Source: Mycolicibacterium vinylchloridicum
GTDB taxonomy: Bacteria; Actinomycetota; Actinomycetes; Mycobacteriales; Mycobacteriaceae
DNA length: 64,000 nucleotides
NCBI RefSeq assembly: GCF_013404075.1
Contig: NZ_JACBJQ010000002.1
Span: 248,001-312,000, forward strand
Direction: 5' to 3'
Within the stretch, counting starts at the first letter, position 1, and each line of letters starts with the position of its first letter. The translations under genes were made by a program, and so were the position numbers. Shown piece by piece: positions 15,557 to 23,681 of the stretch. The notes beneath the pieces were generated by a model. It searched no databases and was not told the origin of the DNA. It saw nothing but the letters and a program-made list of their open reading frames with translations.

Positions 15557-15964
15557 TCAGATCGGTCCGGCGAGTTCGACCCAGTTGCCGTCGGGGTCGG
15601 CGACGAAGAAATAGCCGATCCCCGGCATCGCGGCGAATTCGACGAGCGGTTCGGTGATCTCGTAGCCGGCGGCTTGCACCTGCTCGGCGGCGTCTGTGAC
15701 GTTTGCGACCACCAGGGACAGGTAACGCACCCCGGTCTGCGCCCGCCCGCCGCCAGGCGTGAGCTGCGCGGGCGGCGGCTGGTCGTAGGTGACCAGCTTG
15801 AGGGTGTTGTCGCCGATCAGGTAGCGCTTCATCGTGCCGCCGGGGAAATCGAGGTCGAGCTGGAACGGCAGTCCGAGGAAGTTCTCGTAGAACTCGACCA
15901 TCGGTTCCAGGTTGGTGGTGACCAGACCGATTTCGACACTGGGGGCGAGCAGCTCGATGGCCAT
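15557..15964 (-). CDS. VOC-family protein, copy 2
   Basis: ATG 15964 gives 135 residues, the same length as the neighbouring copy and aligning without gaps from 'MAIELLAPSVEIGLVTTNL'; a TTG at 15973 is the alternative. The two share long identical stretches ('EIGLVTTNL' / 'EVGLVTTNL', 'FPGGTMKRY', 'FVADPDGNWVEL'), so they arose by recent tandem duplication, perhaps to act as a dimer pair or on related substrates. As in copy 1 the usual first-strand His is missing. Confidence 0.87.
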   Translation of the reverse strand: MAIELLAPSVEIGLVTTNLEPMVEFYENFLGLPFQLDLDFPGGTMKRYLIGDNTLKLVTYDQPPPAQLTPGGGRAQTGVRYLSLVVANVTDAAEQVQAAGYEITEPLVEFAAMPGIGYFFVADPDGNWVELAGPI

Positions 15965-15997
15965 GGTGGCCAAGACTATCGGCGCACGGTCGACCGG

Positions 15998-16633
15998 TTA
16001 GGGCTTTGTCCCGATGGTGATGAGGTCCCAGACGCCCTTGGTCCACAGCGGCCGGTCCACCCGGCGCTGGTCGACGAGAGTGAAGCCGGCATCGGTGAAC
16101 AGGGTGCGCATCTCTTGCGCCGACGGGTTGTGCGCGGCGCTGGACGGGGAGTTGGTCAGCCGCCCCAGCAGCGGCAGCTGGGGCGGGCTGATCGTCGCGA
16201 CCGCCGCCAGACCGCCCGGTGCCAGCACCCGGTGGAACTCGCGCATGGCCGCCGGCTGGTCGAAAAAGTGGAACGCCGACGTCGAGACGACGGCATCGAG
16301 GACCCCGTCGTCGAAGGGCAGTTGTTCGGCCGGACCCTTGCGCCAGTCCACCCGCGGTGAGCGCGCCTCGGCCTGCCGCAGCATGCCATCGGACATGTCC
16401 ACGCCGTATACCTCGTCCGGCTCGAGTTCCTCGGCGATACGTGCCGCGAGAATGCCTGTGCCACATGCGATATCAGCGATCTTGCGGGCACCGTGCGCCC
16501 GCAGCTCGTCGATCACCTCGTCCTGGGCGGGACGGTAGACCCACTGCTGAAGGCCGGGGTGATCGTAGAGCGGTGCGGCGATGGTCCAGAACCGCGTCAC
16601 GAGATCGTTGAGATTGCGACCGTGTGTGGCCAT
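15998..16633 (-). CDS. SAM-dependent class I methyltransferase
   Basis: The 211-residue protein has the class I SAM-binding motif 'IADIACGTGILAARIAEEL' (residues ~49-68), the acidic loop 'VYGVDMSDGML', and post-motif strands 'LDAVVSTSAFHFFDQP' and 'VLAPGGLAAV'. This Methyltransf_11 pattern is shared by UbiE-like small-molecule methyltransferases. The substrate is unknown. A 20-bp near-perfect palindrome (16655-16674) sits 22 bases upstream of the ATG, so the gene may be under its own repressor. Confidence 0.87.
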   Translation of the reverse strand: MATHGRNLNDLVTRFWTIAAPLYDHPGLQQWVYRPAQDEVIDELRAHGARKIADIACGTGILAARIAEELEPDEVYGVDMSDGMLRQAEARSPRVDWRKGPAEQLPFDDGVLDAVVSTSAFHFFDQPAAMREFHRVLAPGGLAAVATISPPQLPLLGRLTNSPSSAAHNPSAQEMRTLFTDAGFTLVDQRRVDRPLWTKGVWDLITIGTKP

Positions 16634-16654
16634 TGGCTGCCCGCTTCCGATTGA

Positions 16655-16674
16655 ACTGACCGATATCGGCCAGT
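16655..16674. promoter_or_regulatory. Near-perfect 20-bp palindrome, possible operator
   Basis: The site reads ACTG-A-CCGATATCGG-C-CAGT: a perfect 10-bp core (CCGATATCGG) flanked by matching ACTG/CAGT with one unpaired position on each side. It lies just upstream of the methyltransferase gene and after the end of the STAS gene. Confidence 0.5.
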
Positions 16675-16693
16675 CTAGGAACCGGCGCCGGGA

Positions 16694-17134
16694 CTACTTG
16701 GGCAGCGGGGCAAGCTGCAGGTGGGTGTGTGGCCCGCGGGCCAGCGCGGCTGTCGCCGAGACGATGTTGCTCTCGGTCTTGAACTGCCCGTCGGGATCGC
16801 AGACGCGCAGCGCCCGGGTGACTTCTGGGCCGGGGACCAGCACCCAGTCGATTCCGCGCTGCGAGCAGCGCGCAGCGATGGTGTGCAGCGTCGAGTAGCC
16901 GTCGGTTCCGAAGAAGCTCAGCCGCGACAGATCCAGGACCAGCTGGTCGTAGCTCGGCAGGAGCGCGTCGACATAGTCGAGCAGTTCGCCGGAGTTTGAT
17001 GCATCGATCTCGCCGACGGCGGCGACGAGCACGGTGGTTGCGCTGAGCTCTCTGGCCCGGAACAGCCCCCGATCCGTGCGGTCACGACCCAACCGGGTCA
17101 GAGCCAGGGGTGCCGCGGCGGTGGCTACAGACAT
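16694..17134 (-). CDS. STAS-domain protein (anti-sigma factor antagonist-like)
   Basis: A 146-residue single STAS domain: 'VLVAAVGEIDASNSGELLDY' is the first strand-helix and 'QLVLDLSRLSFFGTDGYSTL' the conserved loop. In SpoIIAA-type antagonists the loop has D-S-S-G with a phosphorylated Ser; here it reads G-T-D-G, so Thr would be the only acceptor. Such proteins bind anti-sigma kinases to release a sigma factor. No partner anti-sigma gene is adjacent. ATG 17134 chosen. Confidence 0.85.
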   Translation of the reverse strand: MSVATAAAPLALTRLGRDRTDRGLFRARELSATTVLVAAVGEIDASNSGELLDYVDALLPSYDQLVLDLSRLSFFGTDGYSTLHTIAARCSQRGIDWVLVPGPEVTRALRVCDPDGQFKTESNIVSATAALARGPHTHLQLAPLPK

Positions 17135-17554
17135 CGCGCCTCACTTCGTCGATTTTTGGTTCTGCAGTGCTGACGGAGTGCAAAGCTGAAGTTCGAGTCG
17201 AGACTTCGCTGCGAGAGTTCTATGGCCCTCGCGCATTGGCATCTCCGGGCGGCTGTGAACTCAACCTGGTGGAAATCTACTACGGATTTCGTTGCGCGAC
17301 CATTAATTGTTTCTAAGACCTATACCTGCACTTCAAGCCCGATCCACTTGTCCCGGAAATGGGACGCGGCCGTGCAGATATGGCAAATATTTACGTCACT
17401 AACAATTGAATCCGCAGCCAACTCTCGGACCACCCGGAAGACAGTTTTGAAATTGTGTCTACCGGTGGCGCGTGACCAGGATTACTCTGACTCACGGCGT
17501 ATCTGGGGGCAGGAGCGCAGCGACCCGGGGAGATTAGCCCGTCGAGGAGGACAC
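17135..17554. other. 420-bp intergenic region, lower GC, no gene found
   Basis: This is the longest gap in the window. From about 17160 to 17500 the sequence is clearly less GC-rich than the flanks, with AT-rich patches such as 17300-17312 and 17378-17410. Short frames exist on both strands, but none has a ribosome-binding site or mycobacterial codon use. It must carry the promoter of the deacylase gene and perhaps that of the divergent STAS gene. No tRNA or strong hairpin was recognised. Confidence 0.6.
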
Positions 17555-19315
17555 ATGTACGACCTGACGATCACTGGTGGCACTGTCGTAGACGGCACCG
17601 GCGACAAGCCTTTCCGAGCCGATATCGGCATCAAGGACGGCAAGATCGTCGAGGTCCGCCGCCGCGGCGGCGACGACAGCGGGTTGCAGGGCGAGTCCGC
17701 CGAGACGATCGACGCCACCGGCAAGGTGGTCACCCCCGGTTTCGTCGACATCCACACTCACTACGACGGGCAGATCAGCTGGGACGGTCTGCTCGAGCCG
17801 AGCAGCCAGCACGGTGTGACGACCGTCGTCAGCGGCAACTGCGGCGTGGGCTTCGCGCCCGTGCAGCCGGGTCGCGAGCAATGGCTCATCGAGCTGATGG
17901 AGGGTGTCGAGGACATCCCGGGCACGGCACTGACCGAAGGCATCAAATGGGGCTGGGAGAGTTTCCCGGAGTACCTCGACGCCGTCGAAAAGCAGTCGCT
18001 CGCAGTCGATTTCGGAACCCAGATCGCCCACGGCGCGGTCCGCGGGTACGCGATGGGCGACCGCGGCGCCCGCAACGAGGCCGCCACTGCCGATGACATC
18101 GCCGCCATGGCGCGCATCGTCCAGGAAGCGATCGAAGCGGGAGCGCTGGGCTTTTCGACGTCGCGGACCGAGGCCCACCGCGCCATTGACGGCGAACCGG
18201 TACCCGGCACGTATGCCGCCGAGGACGAGCTGTTCGCGCTGGGCCGGGCCATGGCCCGTGGCGGACAGGCCGTCTTCGAGGTGGCGCCCGCGGGAACCGC
18301 GGGGGAAAGCCTCGACGGCCCCATGCGTGAACTCGACTGGATGGTCCGGCTCGCGGCCGAGATCGACCGGCCGCTGTCATTCGCGATGGTGCAGACGCAG
18401 TCAGCCCCGGATCTGTGGAAAAAGCAGCTCGACGTCGCCGGGCACGCGCTGGACGACGGAATCCGTGTGCACCCCCAATTTGCCGCCCGTCCGTTCGGAA
18501 TGTTGTTCGGGTTCTCCGGCTATCACGCCTTCACCCACCGGCCCACATTCCGGAAGTTGAAGGCGGAACTGAATCCGCAGGAGCTGCGCGCCCGGCTCGC
18601 GGATCCGGCGGTGCGGGCCGCGATCTTGGCCGACATCGACCTGCCGCCGCAGCCACTTCCGCTGTTCGACGCGCTCTACGCGATGATCCAGCACAGCGCC
18701 GACGGCATCTACGCCATCGGTGACCCGCCGGACTACGAGCCGACCCCGGACAAGACCGTCGGTGCGATCGCGCGAGCCCGCGGCGAGGATCCGCTGGCCA
18801 CGATGTACGACCTGATGCTGGAGTCCGACGGCACGGCGATGCTGATGATGCCGTTCTTCAACTACGTCGAGGGCAACCACGACGCGATCTACGAGATGAT
18901 GACGCACCGCGCGGCGGTGTCCGGGCTGTCCGACGGCGGTGCCCACTGCGGACTGATCTGTGACGCGTCGTATCCGACGTTCATGCTCACCCACTGGGCC
19001 CGGGACCGCCGGCGCGGACCGAAGTTCCCGATCGAGTACGTCGTGCGCAAGCAGACCCTCGACACCGCCACCCTGTTCGGCCTGACCGACCGGGGAGTGC
19101 TCAGCGTCGGCAAGAAGGCCGACGTCAACGTCATCGACCTCGATGCGCTGACCCTCGGCGTGCCGCTGATGGCCTACGACCTGCCGGCCGGCGGGAACCG
19201 GCTGATGCAGGGTGCGAGCGGTTATGACGCGACGGTGGTCAGCGGTGTCGTCACCCGCCGCCACGGCGGCGACACCGGGGCACGTCCGGGCAAAGTACTG
19301 CGCGGCGTGCGCTGA
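17555..19315 (+). CDS. N-acyl-D-amino-acid deacylase family amidohydrolase
   Basis: ATG 17555 has GAGGAGG just upstream; the open frame continues far upstream but that part is not coding. The 586-residue protein begins 'MYDLTITGGTVVDGTGDKPF' and has the metal motif 'PGFVDIHTHYDGQ' (H-x-H), a 'TTVVSGNCGVGFAP' strand with the bridging Cys of D-aminoacylases, and 'GLSDGGAHCGLICDA' near the C-terminus with the catalytic Asp. These hydrolases remove acyl groups from D-amino acids or related amides. Mycobacterial homologues such as Rv2913c are only generally annotated. It stands alone in the plus direction. Confidence 0.9.
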   Translation: MYDLTITGGTVVDGTGDKPFRADIGIKDGKIVEVRRRGGDDSGLQGESAETIDATGKVVTPGFVDIHTHYDGQISWDGLLEPSSQHGVTTVVSGNCGVGFAPVQPGREQWLIELMEGVEDIPGTALTEGIKWGWESFPEYLDAVEKQSLAVDFGTQIAHGAVRGYAMGDRGARNEAATADDIAAMARIVQEAIEAGALGFSTSRTEAHRAIDGEPVPGTYAAEDELFALGRAMARGGQAVFEVAPAGTAGESLDGPMRELDWMVRLAAEIDRPLSFAMVQTQSAPDLWKKQLDVAGHALDDGIRVHPQFAARPFGMLFGFSGYHAFTHRPTFRKLKAELNPQELRARLADPAVRAAILADIDLPPQPLPLFDALYAMIQHSADGIYAIGDPPDYEPTPDKTVGAIARARGEDPLATMYDLMLESDGTAMLMMPFFNYVEGNHDAIYEMMTHRAAVSGLSDGGAHCGLICDASYPTFMLTHWARDRRRGPKFPIEYVVRKQTLDTATLFGLTDRGVLSVGKKADVNVIDLDALTLGVPLMAYDLPAGGNRLMQGASGYDATVVSGVVTRRHGGDTGARPGKVLRGVR

Positions 19316-19318
19316 CCG

Positions 19319-19340
19319 CTGTGCCGCTTGCGCGGCACAG
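19319..19340 (+). terminator. Perfect 9-bp stem-loop after deacylase stop
   Basis: CTGTGCCGC and GCGGCACAG form a perfect 9-bp stem with a TTGC loop, four bases after the deacylase TGA. No T-run follows, as is common for mycobacterial terminator-like hairpins. It also lies 20 bases before the rhomboid ATG, so attenuation is an alternative. Confidence 0.4.
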
Positions 19341-19359
19341 TATCTTCGGTGGCAGAACT

Positions 19360-20223
19360 ATGAGCACTCCCTACACACCGCAAACTCCGGCGGGAACACC
19401 GACCTGCTACCGCCATCCCGACCGGCCGACGTACGTGAGTTGCGCTCGCTGTCAGCGACCCGTCTGCCCCGAGTGCATGCGCAGCGCCGCGGTCGGCCAT
19501 CAGTGCGTGGACTGTGTGGCCCAGGGTGCGCAGAGTGTGCGCCCGATCCGCACCGCCGCCGGTGGGGTCAGCCGCTCCGGCCAGCCGCTGGTCACCTACG
19601 GGCTGATCGCCATCAACGTGGTGATGTTCGTGCTACAGATGATGTCGAAGAATCTGGAACGCGAACTCGTGCTGTGGGCGCCCGGCGTTGCCGGCGGCGA
19701 GTACTACCGCCTGGTGACGTCGGCGTTCATGCACTACGGCGCACTGCATCTGCTGTTCAACATGTGGGCGCTGTACGTGATCGGACCCCCGCTGGAGTCC
19801 TGGCTGGGCCGGCTGCGATTCGGTGCGCTCTACGCGCTCAGTGCGCTGGGCGGATCGGTACTGGTGTACTGGCTTGCCCCGATCGGCGCCGCAACGGCGG
19901 GAGCCTCCGGGGCGATCTTCGGCCTGTTCGGTGCGACGTTCGTGCTGGCGAAGCACCTCAGGCTGGACATGCGCTGGCTCGTTGCGATCATCGTGGCCAA
20001 CCTGATCCTGACGTTCACTGTGCCGTCGATCAGTTGGCAGGGCCATATTGGCGGCCTGGTCACCGGCGCGCTGATTGCCGCGGTCTTCGTCTACGCCCCG
20101 CGAGAGCGCCGCAACCTGGTGCAGGGCGGGGTCTGTGCGGCCGTGCTGGTGGTGTTCGCGCTGCTGATCTACTGGCGCACAGCAGAGTTGGTCGGTCAGT
20201 ACGGACAGCTGATCACCGGCTGA
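19360..20223 (+). CDS. Rhomboid intramembrane serine protease with N-terminal zinc-binding motif
   Basis: ATG 19360 gives 287 residues. The first ~50 carry a Cys/His cluster ('CYRHPDRPTYVSC', 'CQRPVCPECM', 'GHQCVDC') typical of a B-box-like zinc motif found on actinobacterial rhomboids. Six membrane helices follow, with catalytic Ser in 'AGASGAIFGLFGA' and His in 'SWQGHIGGLVTGAL', plus the 'HYGALHLLFNMWALY' loop and helix. It cleaves transmembrane segments of other membrane proteins; substrates are unknown. M. tuberculosis has similar proteins (Rv0110, Rv1337), and the zinc motif makes it like Rv0110. Confidence 0.92.
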   Translation: MSTPYTPQTPAGTPTCYRHPDRPTYVSCARCQRPVCPECMRSAAVGHQCVDCVAQGAQSVRPIRTAAGGVSRSGQPLVTYGLIAINVVMFVLQMMSKNLERELVLWAPGVAGGEYYRLVTSAFMHYGALHLLFNMWALYVIGPPLESWLGRLRFGALYALSALGGSVLVYWLAPIGAATAGASGAIFGLFGATFVLAKHLRLDMRWLVAIIVANLILTFTVPSISWQGHIGGLVTGALIAAVFVYAPRERRNLVQGGVCAAVLVVFALLIYWRTAELVGQYGQLITG

Positions 20224-20230
20224 GCCAGCC

Positions 20231-20683
20231 CTACAGCCGGGTCAGCCAGAACGGGTAGGTGAACGTGCCGCCGGGGGCTCCGTCACAACCGGCGTCGAAT
20301 GACGACTGCATCGTGCCCGACAGCGTCTTGGCATCCCAGGTGAAGACGTCGCGGGTCGGGATGACCGGGCCGTAGTAGATGTCGCCGCAGCGCAGGCCGT
20401 CGGGATTGTCGACGGTCATCGTGTACTGCCCGTTGTTCAGCGTCGCAATGCCGTACCAGGGATAGGCCTTGGCGATCGGCATCGGGTTGGCCGAGACGCG
20501 CACGCAGGTCGGGTTGAACACGATCTCGCCGGGGCAGGGGTTGGCCGCCCAGGCCCACGTGTGAAAGTCGCGGCGGTCCGGGATGATGAAGTTGTAGTTG
20601 CCTGGCCACAATTCCGCGGAAGCGGGCGGAGCCAATGTCACCGCCGCCGCCGCGAGCGCAACGCCTATCGCCAACGTCCGCAC
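20231..20683 (-). CDS. Secreted protein with signal peptide
   Basis: The GTG start at 20683 follows GGGAG. The 150-residue product has a Sec signal peptide ('MRTLAIGVALAAAAVTLAPP', cleavage after 'ASA') and a ~127-residue mature domain with four cysteines, rich in aromatic residues ('WPGNYNFIIP', 'GTMQSSFDAGC', 'TFTYPFWLTRL'). This resembles a common group of small secreted mycobacterial proteins of unknown role. It converges with the rhomboid gene with 7 bases between stops. Confidence 0.78.
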   Translation of the reverse strand: MRTLAIGVALAAAAVTLAPPASAELWPGNYNFIIPDRRDFHTWAWAANPCPGEIVFNPTCVRVSANPMPIAKAYPWYGIATLNNGQYTMTVDNPDGLRCGDIYYGPVIPTRDVFTWDAKTLSGTMQSSFDAGCDGAPGGTFTYPFWLTRL

Positions 20684-20771
20684 GGGCGGGCTCCCTTCGT
20701 CCGGGTCATCGAGGTACTCCGACCAAAAATCTAAGCGGTGTGGTCACCTGAATCGAGCGGAATCTGCAATG

Positions 20772-21395
20772 TCATCCGTTGACCAGTAGCACGTCGAGGG
20801 TGCGCGGGCCGTGTACGCCTTCGACCCGGTTGAGTTCGATATCGCTGGTGGCGCTCGGTCCGGAGATGAAGGTCAGCGGGTGGCTCGGGTCGAGCGCGGC
20901 GAATGCCTGGGGCACGGTGTCGACGATCTGGTCGGTGAAGACCACACAGATGTGGTGGTCGGGGACGAGGGTGAGCGCGCGCCGACCTTGCGTCGGGCCG
21001 GCGTTGAGCACGATCGTGCCGGTGACGGCGATGCCCAGCGCGCAGCCGGTGACGACGGCGTCGGCCTGGTCGAGTTCGGTTACCGGCAACGGGTTTTCGG
21101 GATCGTCGGTGACTGTACGGATTCCATGGACCCAGTGCCGGGGCAGGCCGGCCGGGACTGCGACCCTGGCGCCCGGATCGATCAGCGGGGCGATGGTGGC
21201 CGCGATCGCGTCGTCGTCGCCGACGCGCAGCACGCGTGCCCGGTATTCGGCCACCCGTTCAGCGAAGCGCTCGGGGTCGCCGGGCCCGCGTGCGGGTGCG
21301 CGGTCGTAGTCGCGGGGCACATGAAGGGGCGCCGGCGGGGCGGCAGCCAGCGCCCCGCGGATCCGGTCCAGGACGATGCGCCGAGTCTCAGTCAT
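20772..21395 (-). CDS. lutC: Lactate utilization protein LutC (LUD domain)
   Basis: ATG 21395 is chosen because it overlaps the lutB stop (ATGA); the frame further upstream is noncoding. The 207-residue LUD-domain protein ends with 'GPSATSDIELNRVEGVHGPR', the diagnostic LutC signature, and has 'GCALGIAVTGTIVLNAG' in the core. LutC is the non-iron-sulfur subunit of the LutABC complex that oxidises L-lactate to pyruvate. It is the last gene of the minus-strand lutABC operon. Confidence 0.93.
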   Translation of the reverse strand: MTETRRIVLDRIRGALAAAPPAPLHVPRDYDRAPARGPGDPERFAERVAEYRARVLRVGDDDAIAATIAPLIDPGARVAVPAGLPRHWVHGIRTVTDDPENPLPVTELDQADAVVTGCALGIAVTGTIVLNAGPTQGRRALTLVPDHHICVVFTDQIVDTVPQAFAALDPSHPLTFISGPSATSDIELNRVEGVHGPRTLDVLLVNG

Positions 21396-22843
21396 CGGGA
21401 TGCCTCGCCGTGGGTGCGCGCCCACCACTGCCGAAATGTCTCCGCGGGCGGGGCCGGGACGTCGCGGCTGGTGGTCCAGCGCGAGGCGGGCCAGGGCAGC
21501 GCGGTGATCCGGTGGTCGGCGCCGGCCGCCAGCCGGCCGATCGACAGCAGTTTCTCGGCGGCGCCGAACCTGCCCGGCGTGGCCATCGCCCACGCGGCTG
21601 CCCGCATCGCCAGGTCCTGGCCCCATGCCCGGTGCGCGTCCACCTGGGCGGCGCGCAGGTGCACCAGAATCGCTGGGATGTCGATGCGTACCGGGCAGGC
21701 ATCGAAGCACGCGCCGCACAGCGACGAGGCATACGGCAGTGAGGCGTTGGGGTCGTCGTGCCCGTGCGTCCCGGTCAGCTGCGGGCTCAGGATCGCGCCG
21801 ATCGGGCCCGGGTAGGTGGAGCCGTAGGCGTGCCCGCCGGTGCGTTCGTACACCGGACACACGTTGAGGCAGGCGCTGCACCGAATGCAGTGCAGCGCAG
21901 CGCGGCCGACCGGATCGCCGAGTACGGCGGTGCGGCCGTTGTCCAGGAGCACCAGATGGAATTCCTGCGGGCCGTCGCCGGGGTGCACGCCGGTCCACAT
22001 CGAGGTGTACGGGTTCATCCGTTCGGCGGTCGACGAGCGCGGCAGCAGCTGCATGAACACCTCGAGATCGGTGAATCGCGGCACCACTTTCTCGATGCCC
22101 ATCACCGTGATCAACGTCTGCGGCAGCGTCACACACATCCGGCCGTTGCCTTCGGATTCGACGACGGCCAGGGTGCCGGTTTCGGCGATACCGAAGTTGG
22201 CGCCGCTGACTGCGACCCTGGCGGAGAGGAACTTTCGGCGCAGGTGGGCGCGGGCCGCCATGGCCAGCACCCGCGGCTCGTCGGTCAGTTCGCCGGCGCC
22301 GGGCATCTCGCGGGCGAAGATCTCGCGAATCTCGGCCCGGTTGCGGTGGATGGCCGGCACCAGAATGTGGCTTCCGGTGTCGTGGCCGAGTTGGACGATC
22401 AGTTCGGCCAGATCGGTCTCGATCGCCGCGATGCCCTCGGCCGCCAGATGCTCGTTGAGGCCGATCTCCTGGGTGGCCATCGACTTGACCTTGACCACCT
22501 CGTCCGCGCCGGCGCCCCGGATCAAACCGGCAACGATCCGATTGGCCTCACCCGCGTCGCGCGCCCAGTGCACCACCCCGCCGCGGGCGGTCACATTGGC
22601 TTCCAGCTCTTCGAGCAACTCCGGGAGCCGGGCCATCACATCGGCTTTGAGTGCGCTGCCCGCGGCGCGCAGCTGCTCCCAGTCCGCGCATTCAGCCACT
22701 GCGGCAAGGCGTTTGGTGCGGATCGTGCGGGTGGCATGCCCGACATTGCGGCGCATCTGGGCGTTGGCCAGTTCGCGTCGTGCCGCCTCTGGAAACGATT
22801 GGCTGCCACGCAGATTGCCGGTGCCCGGGGATGGATCCGACAT
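21392..22843 (-). CDS. lutB: Lactate utilization iron-sulfur protein LutB
   Basis: ATG 22843 overlaps the lutA stop by one base. The 483-residue product has an N-terminal LUD domain ('GIAETGTLAVVESEGNGRM') and a ferredoxin-like segment with two [4Fe-4S] motifs, 'CIRCSACLNVCPVY' and 'CGACFDACPVRID'. This is the standard LutB/YkgF layout and length. It passes electrons in the LutABC L-lactate dehydrogenase complex, probably near the membrane. lutB overlaps lutC by 4 bases. Confidence 0.95.
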   Translation of the reverse strand: MSDPSPGTGNLRGSQSFPEAARRELANAQMRRNVGHATRTIRTKRLAAVAECADWEQLRAAGSALKADVMARLPELLEELEANVTARGGVVHWARDAGEANRIVAGLIRGAGADEVVKVKSMATQEIGLNEHLAAEGIAAIETDLAELIVQLGHDTGSHILVPAIHRNRAEIREIFAREMPGAGELTDEPRVLAMAARAHLRRKFLSARVAVSGANFGIAETGTLAVVESEGNGRMCVTLPQTLITVMGIEKVVPRFTDLEVFMQLLPRSSTAERMNPYTSMWTGVHPGDGPQEFHLVLLDNGRTAVLGDPVGRAALHCIRCSACLNVCPVYERTGGHAYGSTYPGPIGAILSPQLTGTHGHDDPNASLPYASSLCGACFDACPVRIDIPAILVHLRAAQVDAHRAWGQDLAMRAAAWAMATPGRFGAAEKLLSIGRLAAGADHRITALPWPASRWTTSRDVPAPPAETFRQWWARTHGEASR

Positions 22844-23583
22844 CAGCGTGCCTCGGTCGAGGCGAGGATCTCGGCCAGGTGCACGGTGCGTACCGCCGAG
22901 CGCAGGCGGCTCAGCCCGCCGCCGATGTGCATCAGGCACGAACTGTCCCCGGCGGTGCACACTTCCGCGCGCGAGGCGATCACCGCCGACATCTTGTCGG
23001 CCAGCATCGCCGTGGAGGTGTCGGCGTTCTTGATCGCGAACGTGCCGCCGAATCCGCAACACGTTTCGGCCTCGACCAGCTCCACCAACGTCAGCCCCCG
23101 CACCCGGCGCAGCAATTGCAGCGGTTTGTCCCCGACCCGCAGCAGTCGCAGCGAATGGCAGGTGGGGTGATAGGTGACCCGGTGCGGGTAGTAGGCGCCG
23201 ACATCGGTCACGCCGAGTACGTCCACAAGCAGTTCGGACAGCTCGTAGGTGCGGGCCGCGATCAGCTCCGCGCGCTGGGCGAGCACGTCGTCGCCGGCGC
23301 GGCGGGCCACCATCGCATGCTGGTGGCGCACCGAGCCGACACACGAGCCCGACGGTGCCACGACCACGTCGCAACCGCTGTCTTCGAAGACGTCCACGTG
23401 GTGGCGCACCAACTCGGTGGCCTGCCCGAGATAGCCGGTGTTGACGTGCATCTGGCCGCAGCAGGTCTGCCCGGGCGGGAAGACCACGTGGTGGCCCAGC
23501 CGCTCCAGCAGCTCGACGGTCGCGATAGCGGCAGCAGGGAACATCGCGTCGGCCAAACAGGTCGCGAACAGGGCTATGCGCAT
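22843..23583 (-). CDS. lutA: Lactate utilization protein LutA (CCG-domain Fe-S oxidoreductase)
   Basis: ATG 23583 begins 'MRIALFATCLADAMFPAAAI', the typical LutA N-terminus; in-frame codons further upstream are out of place. The 246-residue protein has two cysteine-rich CCG repeats ('GQTCCGQMHVN' and 'AETCCGFGGTF') that bind an iron-sulfur cluster as in heterodisulfide reductase subunit B and GlpC. It is the first gene of lutABC. No LldR-type regulator or lactate permease is adjacent. It diverges from kup with a 98-bp shared upstream region. Confidence 0.94.
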   Translation of the reverse strand: MRIALFATCLADAMFPAAAIATVELLERLGHHVVFPPGQTCCGQMHVNTGYLGQATELVRHHVDVFEDSGCDVVVAPSGSCVGSVRHQHAMVARRAGDDVLAQRAELIAARTYELSELLVDVLGVTDVGAYYPHRVTYHPTCHSLRLLRVGDKPLQLLRRVRGLTLVELVEAETCCGFGGTFAIKNADTSTAMLADKMSAVIASRAEVCTAGDSSCLMHIGGGLSRLRSAVRTVHLAEILASTEAR

Positions 23584-23681
23584 CGGCTCTACCGTACGTC
23601 GGCACAGCATCCTGACAGCTACCATTGGCCTCCACGTCGCCGGGGATCGACGCCGGGCGGACCGATCAAAAGGACTGACCT

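Noticed and set aside
17110..17316. 68-codon plus-strand frame in the long intergenic region
   Set aside because: It starts antisense inside the STAS gene, has no ribosome-binding site and unusual codon use for this genome.
23584..23681. Possible c-di-AMP riboswitch before kup
   Set aside because: Only 98 bp separate the divergent starts and the conserved riboswitch core is not visible.
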